From: Natronococcus roseus
GTDB lineage: Archaea > Halobacteriota > Halobacteria > Halobacteriales > Natrialbaceae
DNA length: 64,000 nucleotides
Assembly: GCF_043677095.1 (NCBI RefSeq)
Contig: NZ_JBHLJR010000002.1
Location: forward strand, 248,001-312,000
Direction of reading: 5' to 3'
A program made the position numbers and the translations under genes. Below, piece by piece: positions 26,122 to 35,298 of the stretch (within the stretch, counting starts at the first letter, position 1; each line of letters opens with the position of its first letter). A model generated the notes under the pieces. That model saw only the letters and a list, made by a program, of their open reading frames with translations. It had not been told where the DNA came from and made no database searches.

Positions 26122-26970
26122 ATGGTTACAATGCAAGACAGATCGGCAACAAAGAACTCACAGCAACGAGCAACTACCAGCCGACGAGCGCTTGTCGTCG
26201 GCGGCTCGGCGACGGTACTCGGGTCGTTTACGCTCGGGACCGTCAGTGCTGGGGAGTCGGTCACCGAGGAGGTTCGAACGCTGCGTTCGGGAACGCGCTA
26301 CGAGACGCCGGCCTATATCCGTGAGGCGCCGACGGCGGGTGAGACCGTGGTCGTCCTTGGTGGTGTGCACGGCAGCGAACGGGCTGGAATCGACGCTGCA
26401 CACACAGTCCGCGAGTGGGAGTTCGATCAGGGAACGCTCGTCGTGATTCCCGAGGCCAACGCACCCGCGGTTCGTAACAGTACGTATAGCGGTCCCGATG
26501 GTGATCTTAACCAGCAGTTCCCGTCGGGTCGGTCGCCGACAACGTCAATCGCCGAGGCGATCTGGGAGTTCATCACCGAAATGGATCCTGCGGCCGTCAT
26601 CGACATGCATAGTTCGATGGGTATCTGGGGATCGTCTCGTGGACCCAGCGGGTTCGGCCAAGCGATCTTTCCGTCCGCTGCGGGCGGGTCTCGAGAGATC
26701 GCAGGTCGGGTCAATCGCTCGCTGAACGATGAGTTGATCCACGCCTCCGAGGAGTACGACAGCGCCTACGAGTTCACAGTAGGGAATACGCTTGGCGGCG
26801 AGCATCCCCGTCTCATCCACAAGGTCGCGGCTGATCTCGGTCGAGCCGGCTATCTGACGGAGGTGACTCGCCACGGCACCGATCTCGCGACTCGGACCAG
26901 GTGGTCCGAAGCAATCGCGGCAGACCTGCTTGGACACCACGGTATCGTGGCCGAGTACACGCCGGACTAA
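26122..26970 (+). CDS. Tat-exported M14/AstE-like zinc hydrolase
   Basis: 282 residues. SRRALVVGGSATVLGSFTLG is a twin-arginine signal. The mature protein has VVLGGVHGSERAG, where His and Glu form the H-x-x-E zinc motif, then DLNQQFPSG and AVIDMHSSMG with the third zinc ligand His. This is the pattern of succinylglutamate desuccinylase/aspartoacylase-type members of the M14 metallopeptidase superfamily. A late Glu in YLTEVTRHGTD is well placed for catalysis. Likely an extracellular amidohydrolase or carboxypeptidase. The substrate is unknown; its place in a glycan region allows a role on cell-surface peptide or glycan amides. Confidence 0.82.
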   Translation: MVTMQDRSATKNSQQRATTSRRALVVGGSATVLGSFTLGTVSAGESVTEEVRTLRSGTRYETPAYIREAPTAGETVVVLGGVHGSERAGIDAAHTVREWEFDQGTLVVIPEANAPAVRNSTYSGPDGDLNQQFPSGRSPTTSIAEAIWEFITEMDPAAVIDMHSSMGIWGSSRGPSGFGQAIFPSAAGGSREIAGRVNRSLNDELIHASEEYDSAYEFTVGNTLGGEHPRLIHKVAADLGRAGYLTEVTRHGTDLATRTRWSEAIAADLLGHHGIVAEYTPD

Positions 26971-27059
26971 CGCTCTCTCGTACACGGACTTGAGGGCTAT
27001 ACTCTTGCGGTGACAACGATGGCTTACAAAAAATCGCACTTCGGTTTCTCCGGTCTGGG

Positions 27060-27424
27060 CTCTGGGAAGTCATCGTCACTCGCCGAGTTCGAAGGTGTGA
27101 TTGACGTCGTGACTGCGGACCTGCAGACCCGGGGCTCTCCTCTGAGTTCGGGGTACTCAAGCGAGTAGTCGGCTGCCGCCCGGCCACGGGTGTAGCTGTC
27201 ACCGTCGCCACCATACAGTACCCAACAGACGTCACCGCCCTCTAGTTCGATGTCGAAGACGAACATCTAGCCGGACTGAGCTTCCTCGTCGCTCTCGAGG
27301 CCGAGTGTATCCATGTTCACGTTCGCTTGCACCGTTTGAATTTGGTCGAGACAGCACCAGTAGTTGTCCGAGAGGGACGTTCCGTCGTAGAACCCACGGT
27401 TGGCGAGGAATCCAGTGACATCGA
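27060..27424 (-). pseudogene. decayed fragment of a module/beta-helix protein
   Basis: The minus strand reads FYDGTSLSDNYWCCLDQIQT, then VQANVNMDTLGLESDEEAQSG, a stop, then FDIELEGGDVCWVLYGGDGD, then SYTRGRAAADYSLE, directly joined to YPELRGEPRV. These match modules 5-6 and the start of the beta-helix domain of the 1242-residue protein (18554-22282), with the stretch between them deleted. The upstream end is fused to a transposase remnant at about 27425. Confidence 0.8.
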
Positions 27425-27835
27425 ACAGCAGGGCCGCGACGTGGTCAGACAGGCGCTCGACTACGCCGCTTTTCGGTTCCTCACTACGGACAGGCGTGAC
27501 TGCGACAACGAGTGGTCTCGCCTGACAAAGGACGAATCCAGCAAGGTAGCGATGGCACTGGGGGTGCCATCGCGAGATTTCATGTGACAGGTTTCTCCAT
27601 CATCAGCGTGTGAACAGCCGTGATAATGGATATCAACGAAGTCGAGACAGATGATCCTCGGACCGGGACCGAAGACCATTGCTGCCTGGTGGCAGAGAAG
27701 GCGATTGACAGTAGCTTCGAGTTCAGCAGTCGGGACGGTGTGAAGTTTGGCAAGCCTGTAGTTCCTGGAGTCGAAGATTGCAGCTTCGACTCTGAGAATC
27801 GGGTTCTCAGAGCAGAGATCAAGCGCTAAGGTCTC
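27425..27835 (-). pseudogene. ISH5/IS4-like transposase remnant, frameshifted
   Basis: The minus strand reads RIICLDFVDIHYHG and SRDGTPSA in one frame. It continues HRYLAGFVLCQARPLVVAVT in the next frame, then VERLSDHVAALL. This is the DDE-transposase core of a haloarchaeal IS4-superfamily element (ISH5-like, D-F-x-D-I-x-Y-x-G, G-T-x-x-x-H-R-Y). There is one frameshift, and both ends are missing. Confidence 0.7.
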
Positions 27836-28243
27836 GGAGTCAGAGGACGTAAGACACAGTGTCTGGATGGTAGAGGAACTTCATACACCTGTCTAGATGC
27901 TTCCCGAGAATCTAACCTCATCAACTCTAACTAACTTCTGATTCGATGGGAACTACTAATATTAATGCAAGTAGATCAGCCAGTTCTAAATTCATCAGAC
28001 TGACAACGATTGAGTTGTATTTCAATTAGTATTTAGCACAGAAACTCCACCGCAGTCAAATCTCAAAGAAACATCAGGTGAGATAAAAAAGAACTTCTGG
28101 TAAGATATTACCGTTAAATTTGATTATCTGGAGAGTATTGGTCATGCTAACTCAGGAAAATATTGATATTCCATATCAGATAGTTCTACATAGGAGACTA
28201 CGATTTCGAAACACATAGGTTTCGAGCTAATAATCCACAATTA
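27836..28243. other. AT-rich intergenic region before the low-G+C island
   Basis: About 400 bp in which base composition falls sharply from GC-rich to AT-rich. No gene is visible. It probably holds the promoter for the flippase gene and may mark a recombination boundary. Confidence 0.5.
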
Positions 28244-29656
28244 ATGGATCTAATAAAATCTGGTGCTAAAATACTTTCTGCAAGGTCTTTATCGTCTGGG
28301 ATTAAGTTTCTCGGGTTAGCTTATTTTGCTCGAACTGTCGGTGCAACAGAACTCGGAGTCTTTTTCATGTTCCAGGCTGTCCTTTCCTTCCTTGTAATAC
28401 CGTCTAATTTAGGAATTCGTCTAGCTGTTGAGAAAAGGATAAGTGAAGGAACTAATAAATCAAAATATCTCACAACTGGATTTTTAATAAAAATCGCTTT
28501 GCTAACCGTTGTCTCTATTTTTCTGATATTCGCGTCTGACTACTTACTAATGTATCTTGGCGAAGATTTGACATTGCTGTTAGTGATTGCTCTCGTAGTT
28601 CGAGAATTGAGTGGCCTGTTCATCGCAACAATTCGCGGAGAACTTCGTGTGGGTGATACAGCTATCATACAGTTAGCATATGCAGTCTCTTGGGTCGGAG
28701 CAGGTGCTATTCTTACTACAGTAGGTTATGGCCTTTACGGTCTTGTATATTCACTAATCTTTGGATATCTAGTGAAACTTATTTGGTCCTTCTATAGAAA
28801 AAGAACCGCATTTGGCAAACCCAGTGTCACACTTGGTTGGTCTCTGATCGGTTACGGAATCTATAGTATTATTCCCTCTATTGATGGAGAAGTCCATAAT
28901 TGGATGGATATCTTTTTGATTAGCATATTTATGACACCAGCAGCGGTCGCTGCCTATGAATTTGCGTGGCGTGTTTCACAGGCCTTCAAAGTATTAATTA
29001 GCGCAATAAGCGAAACAATATTTCCACAGATCAGTGCTTGGAATGCGAAAGATTCAGTCAGAAGTCTTGAAAGGCTAATACCACGTGCTATCACGCCTGG
29101 CCTGATATTCGTTTTCCCTGCTGCAGGAGGTGCCTGGCTTCTCAGTGAAGAGATTCTTCAGTTCGCTTTCGGACCAGAATACACTGTTGCTGCCGCAGCA
29201 CTCGTTATTCTTATGATTGGGAAAGCACCGCGAATGATCCGTGCTGTCATCGGGAAATGCCTTTTGGGAATTGACCGAGCCGACCGCGTCACAATCGCGT
29301 CAATAGTAGATATTGTTGGAAATATAGCTCTGAATCTGCTTTTGATCCCAACCTATGGACTTGCTGGTGCTGCACTCGGTACTACGCTATCTCTCACACT
29401 TGGTCTCCTAGTAAGATGGTGGTTCCTTTCCCAGGAACTTACTGTGACCGTTGATTGGAAGACGGCCACTTGGTGTTTAGGCGCAACTGTTGTTATGACA
29501 ATAGTTCTATGGGCTCTCTTAACAGTTATAGAAATCAGTAGCGCTCTGTTATTAATGATGGTCATTTCATTTGGTGCTGTTATTTATTTCTTTGTTCTAG
29601 CCCTCAATAATGAGTTACGTACCGAGGTACAATCAGTCGTAAGAACATTTTCGTAA
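28244..29656 (+). CDS. polysaccharide flippase (Wzx/MOP superfamily)
   Basis: 470 residues with about 14 predicted membrane helices from start to end. The N-terminus GAKILSARSLSSGIKFLGLA followed by YFARTVGATELGVFFMFQAV is the usual opening of MOP-family exporters. Further on, GIRLAVEKRISEG and GLAGAALGTTLSLTLGLLVR are typical of the Wzx group. It would flip a lipid-linked oligosaccharide across the membrane. Codon use is AT-rich, unlike thrC or hypF, so the gene was probably acquired. It is the first gene of a set with 29732 and 31390. A second flippase begins at 63278. Confidence 0.9.
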   Translation: MDLIKSGAKILSARSLSSGIKFLGLAYFARTVGATELGVFFMFQAVLSFLVIPSNLGIRLAVEKRISEGTNKSKYLTTGFLIKIALLTVVSIFLIFASDYLLMYLGEDLTLLLVIALVVRELSGLFIATIRGELRVGDTAIIQLAYAVSWVGAGAILTTVGYGLYGLVYSLIFGYLVKLIWSFYRKRTAFGKPSVTLGWSLIGYGIYSIIPSIDGEVHNWMDIFLISIFMTPAAVAAYEFAWRVSQAFKVLISAISETIFPQISAWNAKDSVRSLERLIPRAITPGLIFVFPAAGGAWLLSEEILQFAFGPEYTVAAAALVILMIGKAPRMIRAVIGKCLLGIDRADRVTIASIVDIVGNIALNLLLIPTYGLAGAALGTTLSLTLGLLVRWWFLSQELTVTVDWKTATWCLGATVVMTIVLWALLTVIEISSALLLMMVISFGAVIYFFVLALNNELRTEVQSVVRTFS

Positions 29657-29731
29657 TAGTACATTGAACCCTCGTCGTCAATAATCAAAACACCCATATT
29701 ATAGTAGCCAAAGAGTTTCTAGCAAAGAATA

Positions 29732-31327
29732 ATGGCTCGACAGAAATTACTGATCCTACCTCCTTCTATTATCACAACAGTAGCTACTGTTGCTTATTTT
29801 CTAAATCTAAATCACATTATTATACCAATGACGATGGTCTCTTGCGTGATTTTGACCCTGGGGCTCTACCTATACAGTAAAGCTAAAGAAGGTGTTATTA
29901 TTGCCATTTTGAGCTTTATTGTTTCTACAGTCTCAATTTATTACCATGCAATAGCGTATTCGACAATAGGAATTGATCAGAGTCGGTTTGCTTACTCAGT
30001 TCGTAGTATCGTAGAATCGGGTACGACCGACTATATTCATTCTGGGTTTTATAACGACATACCACTATTCTATATACTACCGTCAATATATAACCTTATT
30101 TCTGGTGGGGAATACATTAGCCCCCTTATAATATATGCTGCTGCTGCCGGTCTCGTGCCTATGTTTATATATTTGTTCTCTTCCCGCTTAAGACTGAACG
30201 AACACCAATCAATAGCAGCGACGGGATTAGGATCGCTACTTCCCATGTATCGTTATTTTGCGTTTGAACCTAATCCAAACTACCATCTTTTTTTGATTAC
30301 GCTGGTTATTATTTTCTCCTTATCAATGTTTCTAGATAATAACGATCAAAGACCACTTCTTCTAGTCGTTTTAGCGATGGTTGCTATTATTTACTCCCAT
30401 AAGCTAGCTACCATCATAATATCAATCATCGTATTTTTCATAATGACAACATCTATTCTGGGGGAATATAATATAATACAGAGCGATCCTCAGGGTCGAC
30501 GACAGAGATATGATTTCTGGGCAATCTTAATGGTTTTGGGAGGGGTATTGGTACTTTTCCAGTGGATTTATGTCGGTGATTATCTCTATTCTGCCTTCTC
30601 TAGAGTATTTGAACAGTCAGAAAGCATATCTGTCGTGCCAACGGCAGCAGAGAGCGTCTCAGATCCACTCATTTGGCATAGTCATGTGATTGTTCTTTTG
30701 GGACTGGCTGGAGTTGGTTGGGTTTATTCAATAAAACATACCAAATTGTCTGAACAACGTGTCTTACTGCTTTCTTATGCTGCCGTTGCTTCATTTTTAT
30801 ATATTGTAGCAACAGTCGGTGGAATATTACCACAACAACGAGCATTATTGATGGGCGAGCCAATCTTGGCTCCGCTTTCTGTCGTCGCTATATCGTTGGT
30901 GAACAGAAAATCAATTATTATCCTTGTAGCTGTTGGTGTAGTATTATCTTTTTCCCTTGCACCTATTGCCATTGCTGATAATCCTAATCAGCATAAATAC
31001 TACCTCGATGAGGACGAATATATGGGTCAAGAATTCATGATAGAGAATTCAGAGAGTCCTGTCTATACTGATAGAATTTCTACTGCCAAAGCAATGGAAA
31101 TAGATATAGAAAATGAGTTCAATCAATTCGATATTAATTTACTAAATAAGAACATAAGTGAAGAATCATACGAGTATATTTACCTTCGTAGCGCGCAAGA
31201 GCAATTTCTCATAAGAGGGAGTGAGTTAGACGATTCCACTTGGCAACTAAACTATGACTTGGAAAAGTACTTAAGTAACAATAGAAATAAAATTTATAGT
31301 AATAGTGGCTCAGATGTCTATAATTAA
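29732..31327 (+). CDS. polytopic membrane protein, candidate glycan polymerase or GT-C enzyme
   Basis: 531 residues, about 12 membrane helices, then an outside domain of about 120 residues. I recognise it as the same family as 61430-63151. Shared marks are IYSHKLATIII versus AYSHRLPLAIF, LPQQRALLMGEPILA versus MNPTRPLQLIEPVLA, SPVYTD versus EPIYTD, and LLNKNIS versus LFNKNIT. Both lie beside a flippase gene. Position and topology suggest a Wzy-like polymerase or a dolichol-sugar-dependent GT-C transferase. It lacks a clear D-x-D in the first loop, so the choice is open. Low G+C. Confidence 0.7.
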   Translation: MARQKLLILPPSIITTVATVAYFLNLNHIIIPMTMVSCVILTLGLYLYSKAKEGVIIAILSFIVSTVSIYYHAIAYSTIGIDQSRFAYSVRSIVESGTTDYIHSGFYNDIPLFYILPSIYNLISGGEYISPLIIYAAAAGLVPMFIYLFSSRLRLNEHQSIAATGLGSLLPMYRYFAFEPNPNYHLFLITLVIIFSLSMFLDNNDQRPLLLVVLAMVAIIYSHKLATIIISIIVFFIMTTSILGEYNIIQSDPQGRRQRYDFWAILMVLGGVLVLFQWIYVGDYLYSAFSRVFEQSESISVVPTAAESVSDPLIWHSHVIVLLGLAGVGWVYSIKHTKLSEQRVLLLSYAAVASFLYIVATVGGILPQQRALLMGEPILAPLSVVAISLVNRKSIIILVAVGVVLSFSLAPIAIADNPNQHKYYLDEDEYMGQEFMIENSESPVYTDRISTAKAMEIDIENEFNQFDINLLNKNISEESYEYIYLRSAQEQFLIRGSELDDSTWQLNYDLEKYLSNNRNKIYSNSGSDVYN

Positions 31328-31389
31328 AGCACTATTATCTCACAGTACTTATCGGTACTATTATTCAATTATAGTGCCACCCTATATCT

Positions 31390-32121
31390 GTGTCACAGTT
31401 CCCGATCATTGTCGAATTTGTAGGTAACCCTGCGTCCGGGAAGTCAACGATCGCTCGTAAACTAGAAGAGCAACTTACTGCCAAAGGGGTCAAAGTTAGA
31501 AATAGAACTCATTCACTGACGCATCAGACAGATTCGGATTACAAACGATACTCAATGATGGTTGGACTAGCGCTATTGTGTATTCTTCGGCATCCGGTTC
31601 ATTCTTCACAGATAGCACGAATGATATTCAAGACTCAGCAGCGGTCATTAGCTGATTTTCTAACGCTAACCCTCTATTGCTTATATTTACGTACAATCTA
31701 TCAAAGATCTGCGTCCGCCTCTGGAGTTGAAATATTCGATCAAGGCTTGTTTCAGTCTTTATGGTCAATTTTGCTTACAAGTAACAGGAAAGACATTTCC
31801 GGATTGCTACGTAATATTATTGATAAGTATCCTGGTTCCCCTACACATGTCGTAGTTTTGATTGAACTCAGTGGAGAAGAATCAATATCTCGGCTGGAAA
31901 ACAGAAATTCTAACTCTAGCCGTCTTGAAGAAATATCAAATAGAAATAGCGATGAGGCTTCTGATTTATGTAACCAGGTATATAATAATATTAGAGAGAT
32001 CGTTGAAGATTCTTCTGAACGTAAAGAATCTCTTAGTACGATTACTGTAAGTACTGCTTCTTATAGTTCTGCTGAATCGTCTAATATCGTATTCAAAAGG
32101 GTAGAAGAACTCTATCTCTGA
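31390..32121 (+). CDS. P-loop kinase, thymidylate-kinase-like
   Basis: 243 residues from GTG 31390. IVEFVGNPASGKSTIARKLE holds the Walker A motif (GNPASGKST, residues 12-20). VEIFDQGLFQSLW is the Walker-B/DxG-like strand, and VVVLIELSGEESISRLENRN the LID region of nucleotide or small-molecule kinases. It is not a normal thymidylate kinase: the residues that bind the base are not evident. It sits in a glycan operon, so a sugar, polyprenol or glycan kinase is possible. Low G+C. It follows the polytopic membrane protein by 62 bp. Confidence 0.75.
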   Translation: MSQFPIIVEFVGNPASGKSTIARKLEEQLTAKGVKVRNRTHSLTHQTDSDYKRYSMMVGLALLCILRHPVHSSQIARMIFKTQQRSLADFLTLTLYCLYLRTIYQRSASASGVEIFDQGLFQSLWSILLTSNRKDISGLLRNIIDKYPGSPTHVVVLIELSGEESISRLENRNSNSSRLEEISNRNSDEASDLCNQVYNNIREIVEDSSERKESLSTITVSTASYSSAESSNIVFKRVEELYL

Positions 32122-32698
32122 CTCCTCTAGAATACAGCCAGTAGAAATTGAAGCCATTACTATTTACTTCAAGGAGAGGTTCTAAATATCAATACCGTCG
32201 GTGTATCCGATATTCTGGATCCCGATGTTTGCAGACCTATTAGACAAGAGCCGCTGGTCTACGGTAACGATCTTGTGAAGCAAATTGTTGATGGAGAGCC
32301 GTTGGTGGTTTCGATGCAACAGGAAGCCCTGTGAGCGCAGGCAAAATCACTGATCTGAGCATCTCTGAAGTTGACTTTACCGTCACCACTGAACGCCAGT
32401 CCCAGTCACCAACAATCTTCGTCAAAAAGAACGTTACGGTGATAATATCATAGACTTATATGAGTCCATGTACACCCGCTGGCCGGTCACCTCTTGGAGT
32501 GGACGATGTACAACAACTAGGGCCTCATCAACTTACTCTCAGCCCCTCTCGTTTCGCTTGAGTTAGCAGTGTTTGGGACAACGTCGACACGGATACAGAG
32601 ACTCGGAGCAACAGTTGCTCCTCAATACTGCTCGTTGGCTCTGGCTATATGGGACCTCTCGGCGGGTCGGACGGTTCATGCTGCAGTCGTCGGTCATC
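32122..32698. other. decayed intergenic region
   Basis: About 575 bp without an intact gene. Short plus-strand stretches read like protein (for example NDLVKQIVDGEPLVVSMQQE at about 32260, then KITDLSISEVDF in another frame), but stops and frameshifts separate them and I cannot name a family. Confidence 0.4.
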
Positions 32699-32865
32699 AG
32701 TTTCCGTCTCCAGTTCCGATGATGGGCTGACTAAGACAGTGCTCGTCCGGTCGACGGTAACCGTGTAGTCGCCGTAGGCAAATGATAACGACACCGATGG
32801 ACTCTGTTCGGACAAGTAGGCGAGAGTGGAGCAATTTCTCGAGTGCGGTCACATCGACAGCGATT
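32699..32865 (-). pseudogene. HalOD1 domain remnant, frameshifted and 5'-truncated
   Basis: The minus strand reads AVDVTALEKLLH and RTESIGVV. After a one-base frameshift it continues SFAYGDYTVTVDRTSTVLVS. This matches the intact HalOD1 protein at 46388-46663 (VIDVTALERLIH, FTGVVSFTYGEYTVTIDQTG). The N-terminal half is replaced by a plus-strand fragment of another family that begins at about 32855. Confidence 0.75.
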
Positions 32866-32975
32866 TCACCTGCGCCGCGCCCTATTCGGATGGAAATCGA
32901 ACCTACAGCGTCGCGGCCTGTCTCGACGTGCTCGAGGCGGAACAGACCAAACCGTTCGCGGCGCCTGCGCTCCGC
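32855..32975 (+). pseudogene. C-terminal fragment of the 9034-type HTH-like protein
   Basis: Plus strand FTCAAPYSDGNRTYSVAACL then DVLEAEQTKPF aligns with the C-terminus of the protein at 9034-9546 (LRCVVPCSDGERTYGVEACL, DALEAG). The N-terminal two thirds are absent. It abuts a HalOD1 remnant on the other strand. Confidence 0.7.
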
Positions 32976-33247
32976 GGGGACCCGGCGGGGCTCCCGAGTA
33001 GACTCGGCTGCGAGCATGGACGTTGCACTAGCGTCAATAAACAACGACCTGGTCTCGATCCTTGGCTCTAAGATGGGGTGTCCTCGAGAGCTGGTCGCTC
33101 GCGCCGTTGCACGTCCATTGCGGTTCGTGCGCGGCGCGAGCACGCTGCGTTCGCGATGGGAAGCAGCACGGATAGTGGGCTTCGGGGTCGTGCACTAGGT
33201 GGTTTTTCTCGCTCTCAAGGCCACGCTGCGGTGAGATGAGTGTCCGT

Positions 33248-33835
33248 TCAGTCGGCGGTCGCCGGGGTCTCTGCGTCCTGCAGTCGTTCCTCGGCCTTGT
33301 TGCGATCCTCGGGGTAGCCGACGTCGATCCGTCAGCCCTCGGAGCCGATGGCATCGATCGTTCGGCCGTTCTGGATCAGCAGGTCGACGGTGTTGCTGAT
33401 CTCGTACTCGCCGTGATCGGAGGTCTGGATGAGATGGCAGGTGTGGAGGATTGCCGATGTGAACGTGTAGGAGCCCGTCATCACGAGGTTTGACGGTGGC
33501 CCCGCGGGTTTCTCGACGATCTCCGTGATCTCGCGTACGCATTGCTGTCACAGACGCCGTACCGGGAGGCTTCCTCCCAGGGTACCTCTTCGACGAGAAA
33601 GCCGGCGTCGACTCGGTCCTCCCGCTGCGGCAGACGACGTCCTCGAGGTTCACCTTGAAGACGTTGTCTCACAGGATCAGCAGAAGCGTCCTCGATGTGT
33701 TCCTCGACGTACAGCAGGCGTAAGCGAGTCTCTTCTGCTCGCGCTGGTGCGTACGTGATCAGCATCCCACGATACTCGTTGCTGTAGTGGTCGATGATCT
33801 GGTCCTTTAGATAGCTGTCAACGATGATTAGTTCG
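33248..33835 (-). pseudogene. broken sugar nucleotidyltransferase (paralog of 51055-51789)
   Basis: The minus strand matches the intact enzyme at 51055-51789 along most of its length, for example RIDVGYPEDRNKAEERLQDA, FLVEEVPWEEASRYGVCDS and VEEHIEDA. A Trp codon is TGA (TCA at 33332-33334 on the plus strand), and there are several frameshifts. The N-terminal part holding the G-x-G-T-R-L-x-P nucleotide-binding loop is cut off at about 33835 by an IS1595-like remnant. Not functional. Confidence 0.85.
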
Positions 33836-34300
33836 CTTACACCACGCGAGCGCGACTGTGAGTCGCGCTCGCGGCCTTTGAGTCTACCTTTAATATACAG
33901 TTGGTCGGTTTCAACTGGGCATTCAAATTGTAGCCGAGGCACGTCCAGTGCTCGTAGGAAGCACTGGACGCGCCGGTACACCGTTTTGTAGGTGACATTA
34001 ATTTTCATGTCTAACTGCCGAAAACTGGTGTTGAACCGGATGTAGGTGCAGACAGCAAAAAACTATTTCCTGGGTTTGACCGCCGAGTGTTTGAAATAGT
34101 GCCAGTCTGGTCGTTGAACGTGCGGTCACAATTCTCACAGCAATATCGCTCGAACACTCGATAGCTGCCGTACCAAATCACCGATTCGGCAGGCAGCGCG
34201 GGCAATATACGCTGTTACGCCAGCGAATCTGTGCCAGCAGATCCGCGGCCCGACACTCCGAGACGAACGTCTCATGCTTTGCCGGATGGCGTAGACGCGC
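33836..34300 (-). mobile_element. IS1595-family transposase remnant
   Basis: The minus strand, in three frames, reads HETFVSECRAADLLAQIRWR, then the zinc-ribbon part ESVIWYGSYRVFERYCCENC, DRTFNDQTGT, then FFAVCTYIRFNTSFRQLDMK, then VTYKTVYRRVQCFLRALDVP and GRLKGRERD. This is the N-terminal two thirds of a haloarchaeal IS1595 transposase, with frameshifts. It ends inside the nucleotidyltransferase remnant, which it probably disrupted. Confidence 0.8.
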
Positions 34301-34445
34301 ACCATTGCTCGCTGTGACTTCCAGCTACTGCTGCAACCTGACTAACAATCCTCTACCATGAGCGACTACGTTATACCACGTAACACGCTCTAGTAAGAAA
34401 AGGCTTATCAGCAAGCAATACATATCACCTCTACAAGCCACACGC

Positions 34446-35279
34446 ATGTGTGAAAAAGGAATATTTTATATTGCAACTGGTGAGGAATATACTGAGGAAG
34501 CAGCACATTCTGCTAAGTCTGTCAAATCAGTACTTAAAAATATACCTGTAGCGATAGCCACAGATCAAGATGAAGTACATGGAATTTTTGATACAAAGGT
34601 TAAGATAACAGATTCAAACAGCGATTTTAGTGATCAAATAAACAATCTTTCAAAATCACCATTTAAGAAGACCATCCACTTGGATACAGATATATATGCT
34701 GATGAACCATTTGAGGAATTATTTGACGTACTTACTAAATTTGATATAGCCGCCGCCCACAACCATGATCGAAGTACATATGAGGTCACTGGGGTACCGA
34801 GCTCATTTCCAGAATACAATACAGGTGTGTTGGCATATATTAATTCAAAGGATTTTTCTAATTTTTTGTCAACGTGGAACAGTAGATATAAAGAATTATT
34901 GAAAGAAGAGAATAAGCAAAACCAGCCATCATTTAGAAAAGCACTGTACGAAAGTGACTTAAGGATCGCAACATTGCCACCAGAATATAATTTAATGACT
35001 AGGTACCCAGGGCATGCAGTTGGTTCAGTCAAACTCTTCCATGGACGACTAATTGATTTTGACGCAGATGGTGCAGGTAGATACCACAACATCTATTCAT
35101 TTTCTAACAAAATAAATTCCACTGATCAACATCGGGTTTTCACCCAGCTAGGCGGTCTAAATATGTATACGAATAAAGAGAATTCAATCTTACATAAGTA
35201 CCGACTAGCCGTACAAAGACATGGTATACTGGAGGCAAGTCGTCGCTCAATTGAGAAGATTCTTAACGGTAGGGACTGA
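34446..35279 (+). CDS. GT8-like nucleotide-sugar glycosyltransferase
   Basis: 277 residues. A GT-A fold: FYIATGEEYTEEAAHSAKSV at residues 7-26 is the first strand-helix. TIHLDTDIYADEPFEELFDV at about 77-96 has the metal-binding D-x-D (DTD). YNTGVLAYINSKDF is the N-x-G signature, and LMTRYPGHAVGSVKLFHGRL holds the late His. These are typical of family GT8 or related retaining enzymes. Low G+C. It is followed by a PaaK-like gene with a 19-bp gap. Probably adds a sugar to the exported glycan. Donor unknown. Confidence 0.8.
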   Translation: MCEKGIFYIATGEEYTEEAAHSAKSVKSVLKNIPVAIATDQDEVHGIFDTKVKITDSNSDFSDQINNLSKSPFKKTIHLDTDIYADEPFEELFDVLTKFDIAAAHNHDRSTYEVTGVPSSFPEYNTGVLAYINSKDFSNFLSTWNSRYKELLKEENKQNQPSFRKALYESDLRIATLPPEYNLMTRYPGHAVGSVKLFHGRLIDFDADGAGRYHNIYSFSNKINSTDQHRVFTQLGGLNMYTNKENSILHKYRLAVQRHGILEASRRSIEKILNGRD

Positions 35280-35298
35280 CAGCAAGCATGATACTCTT

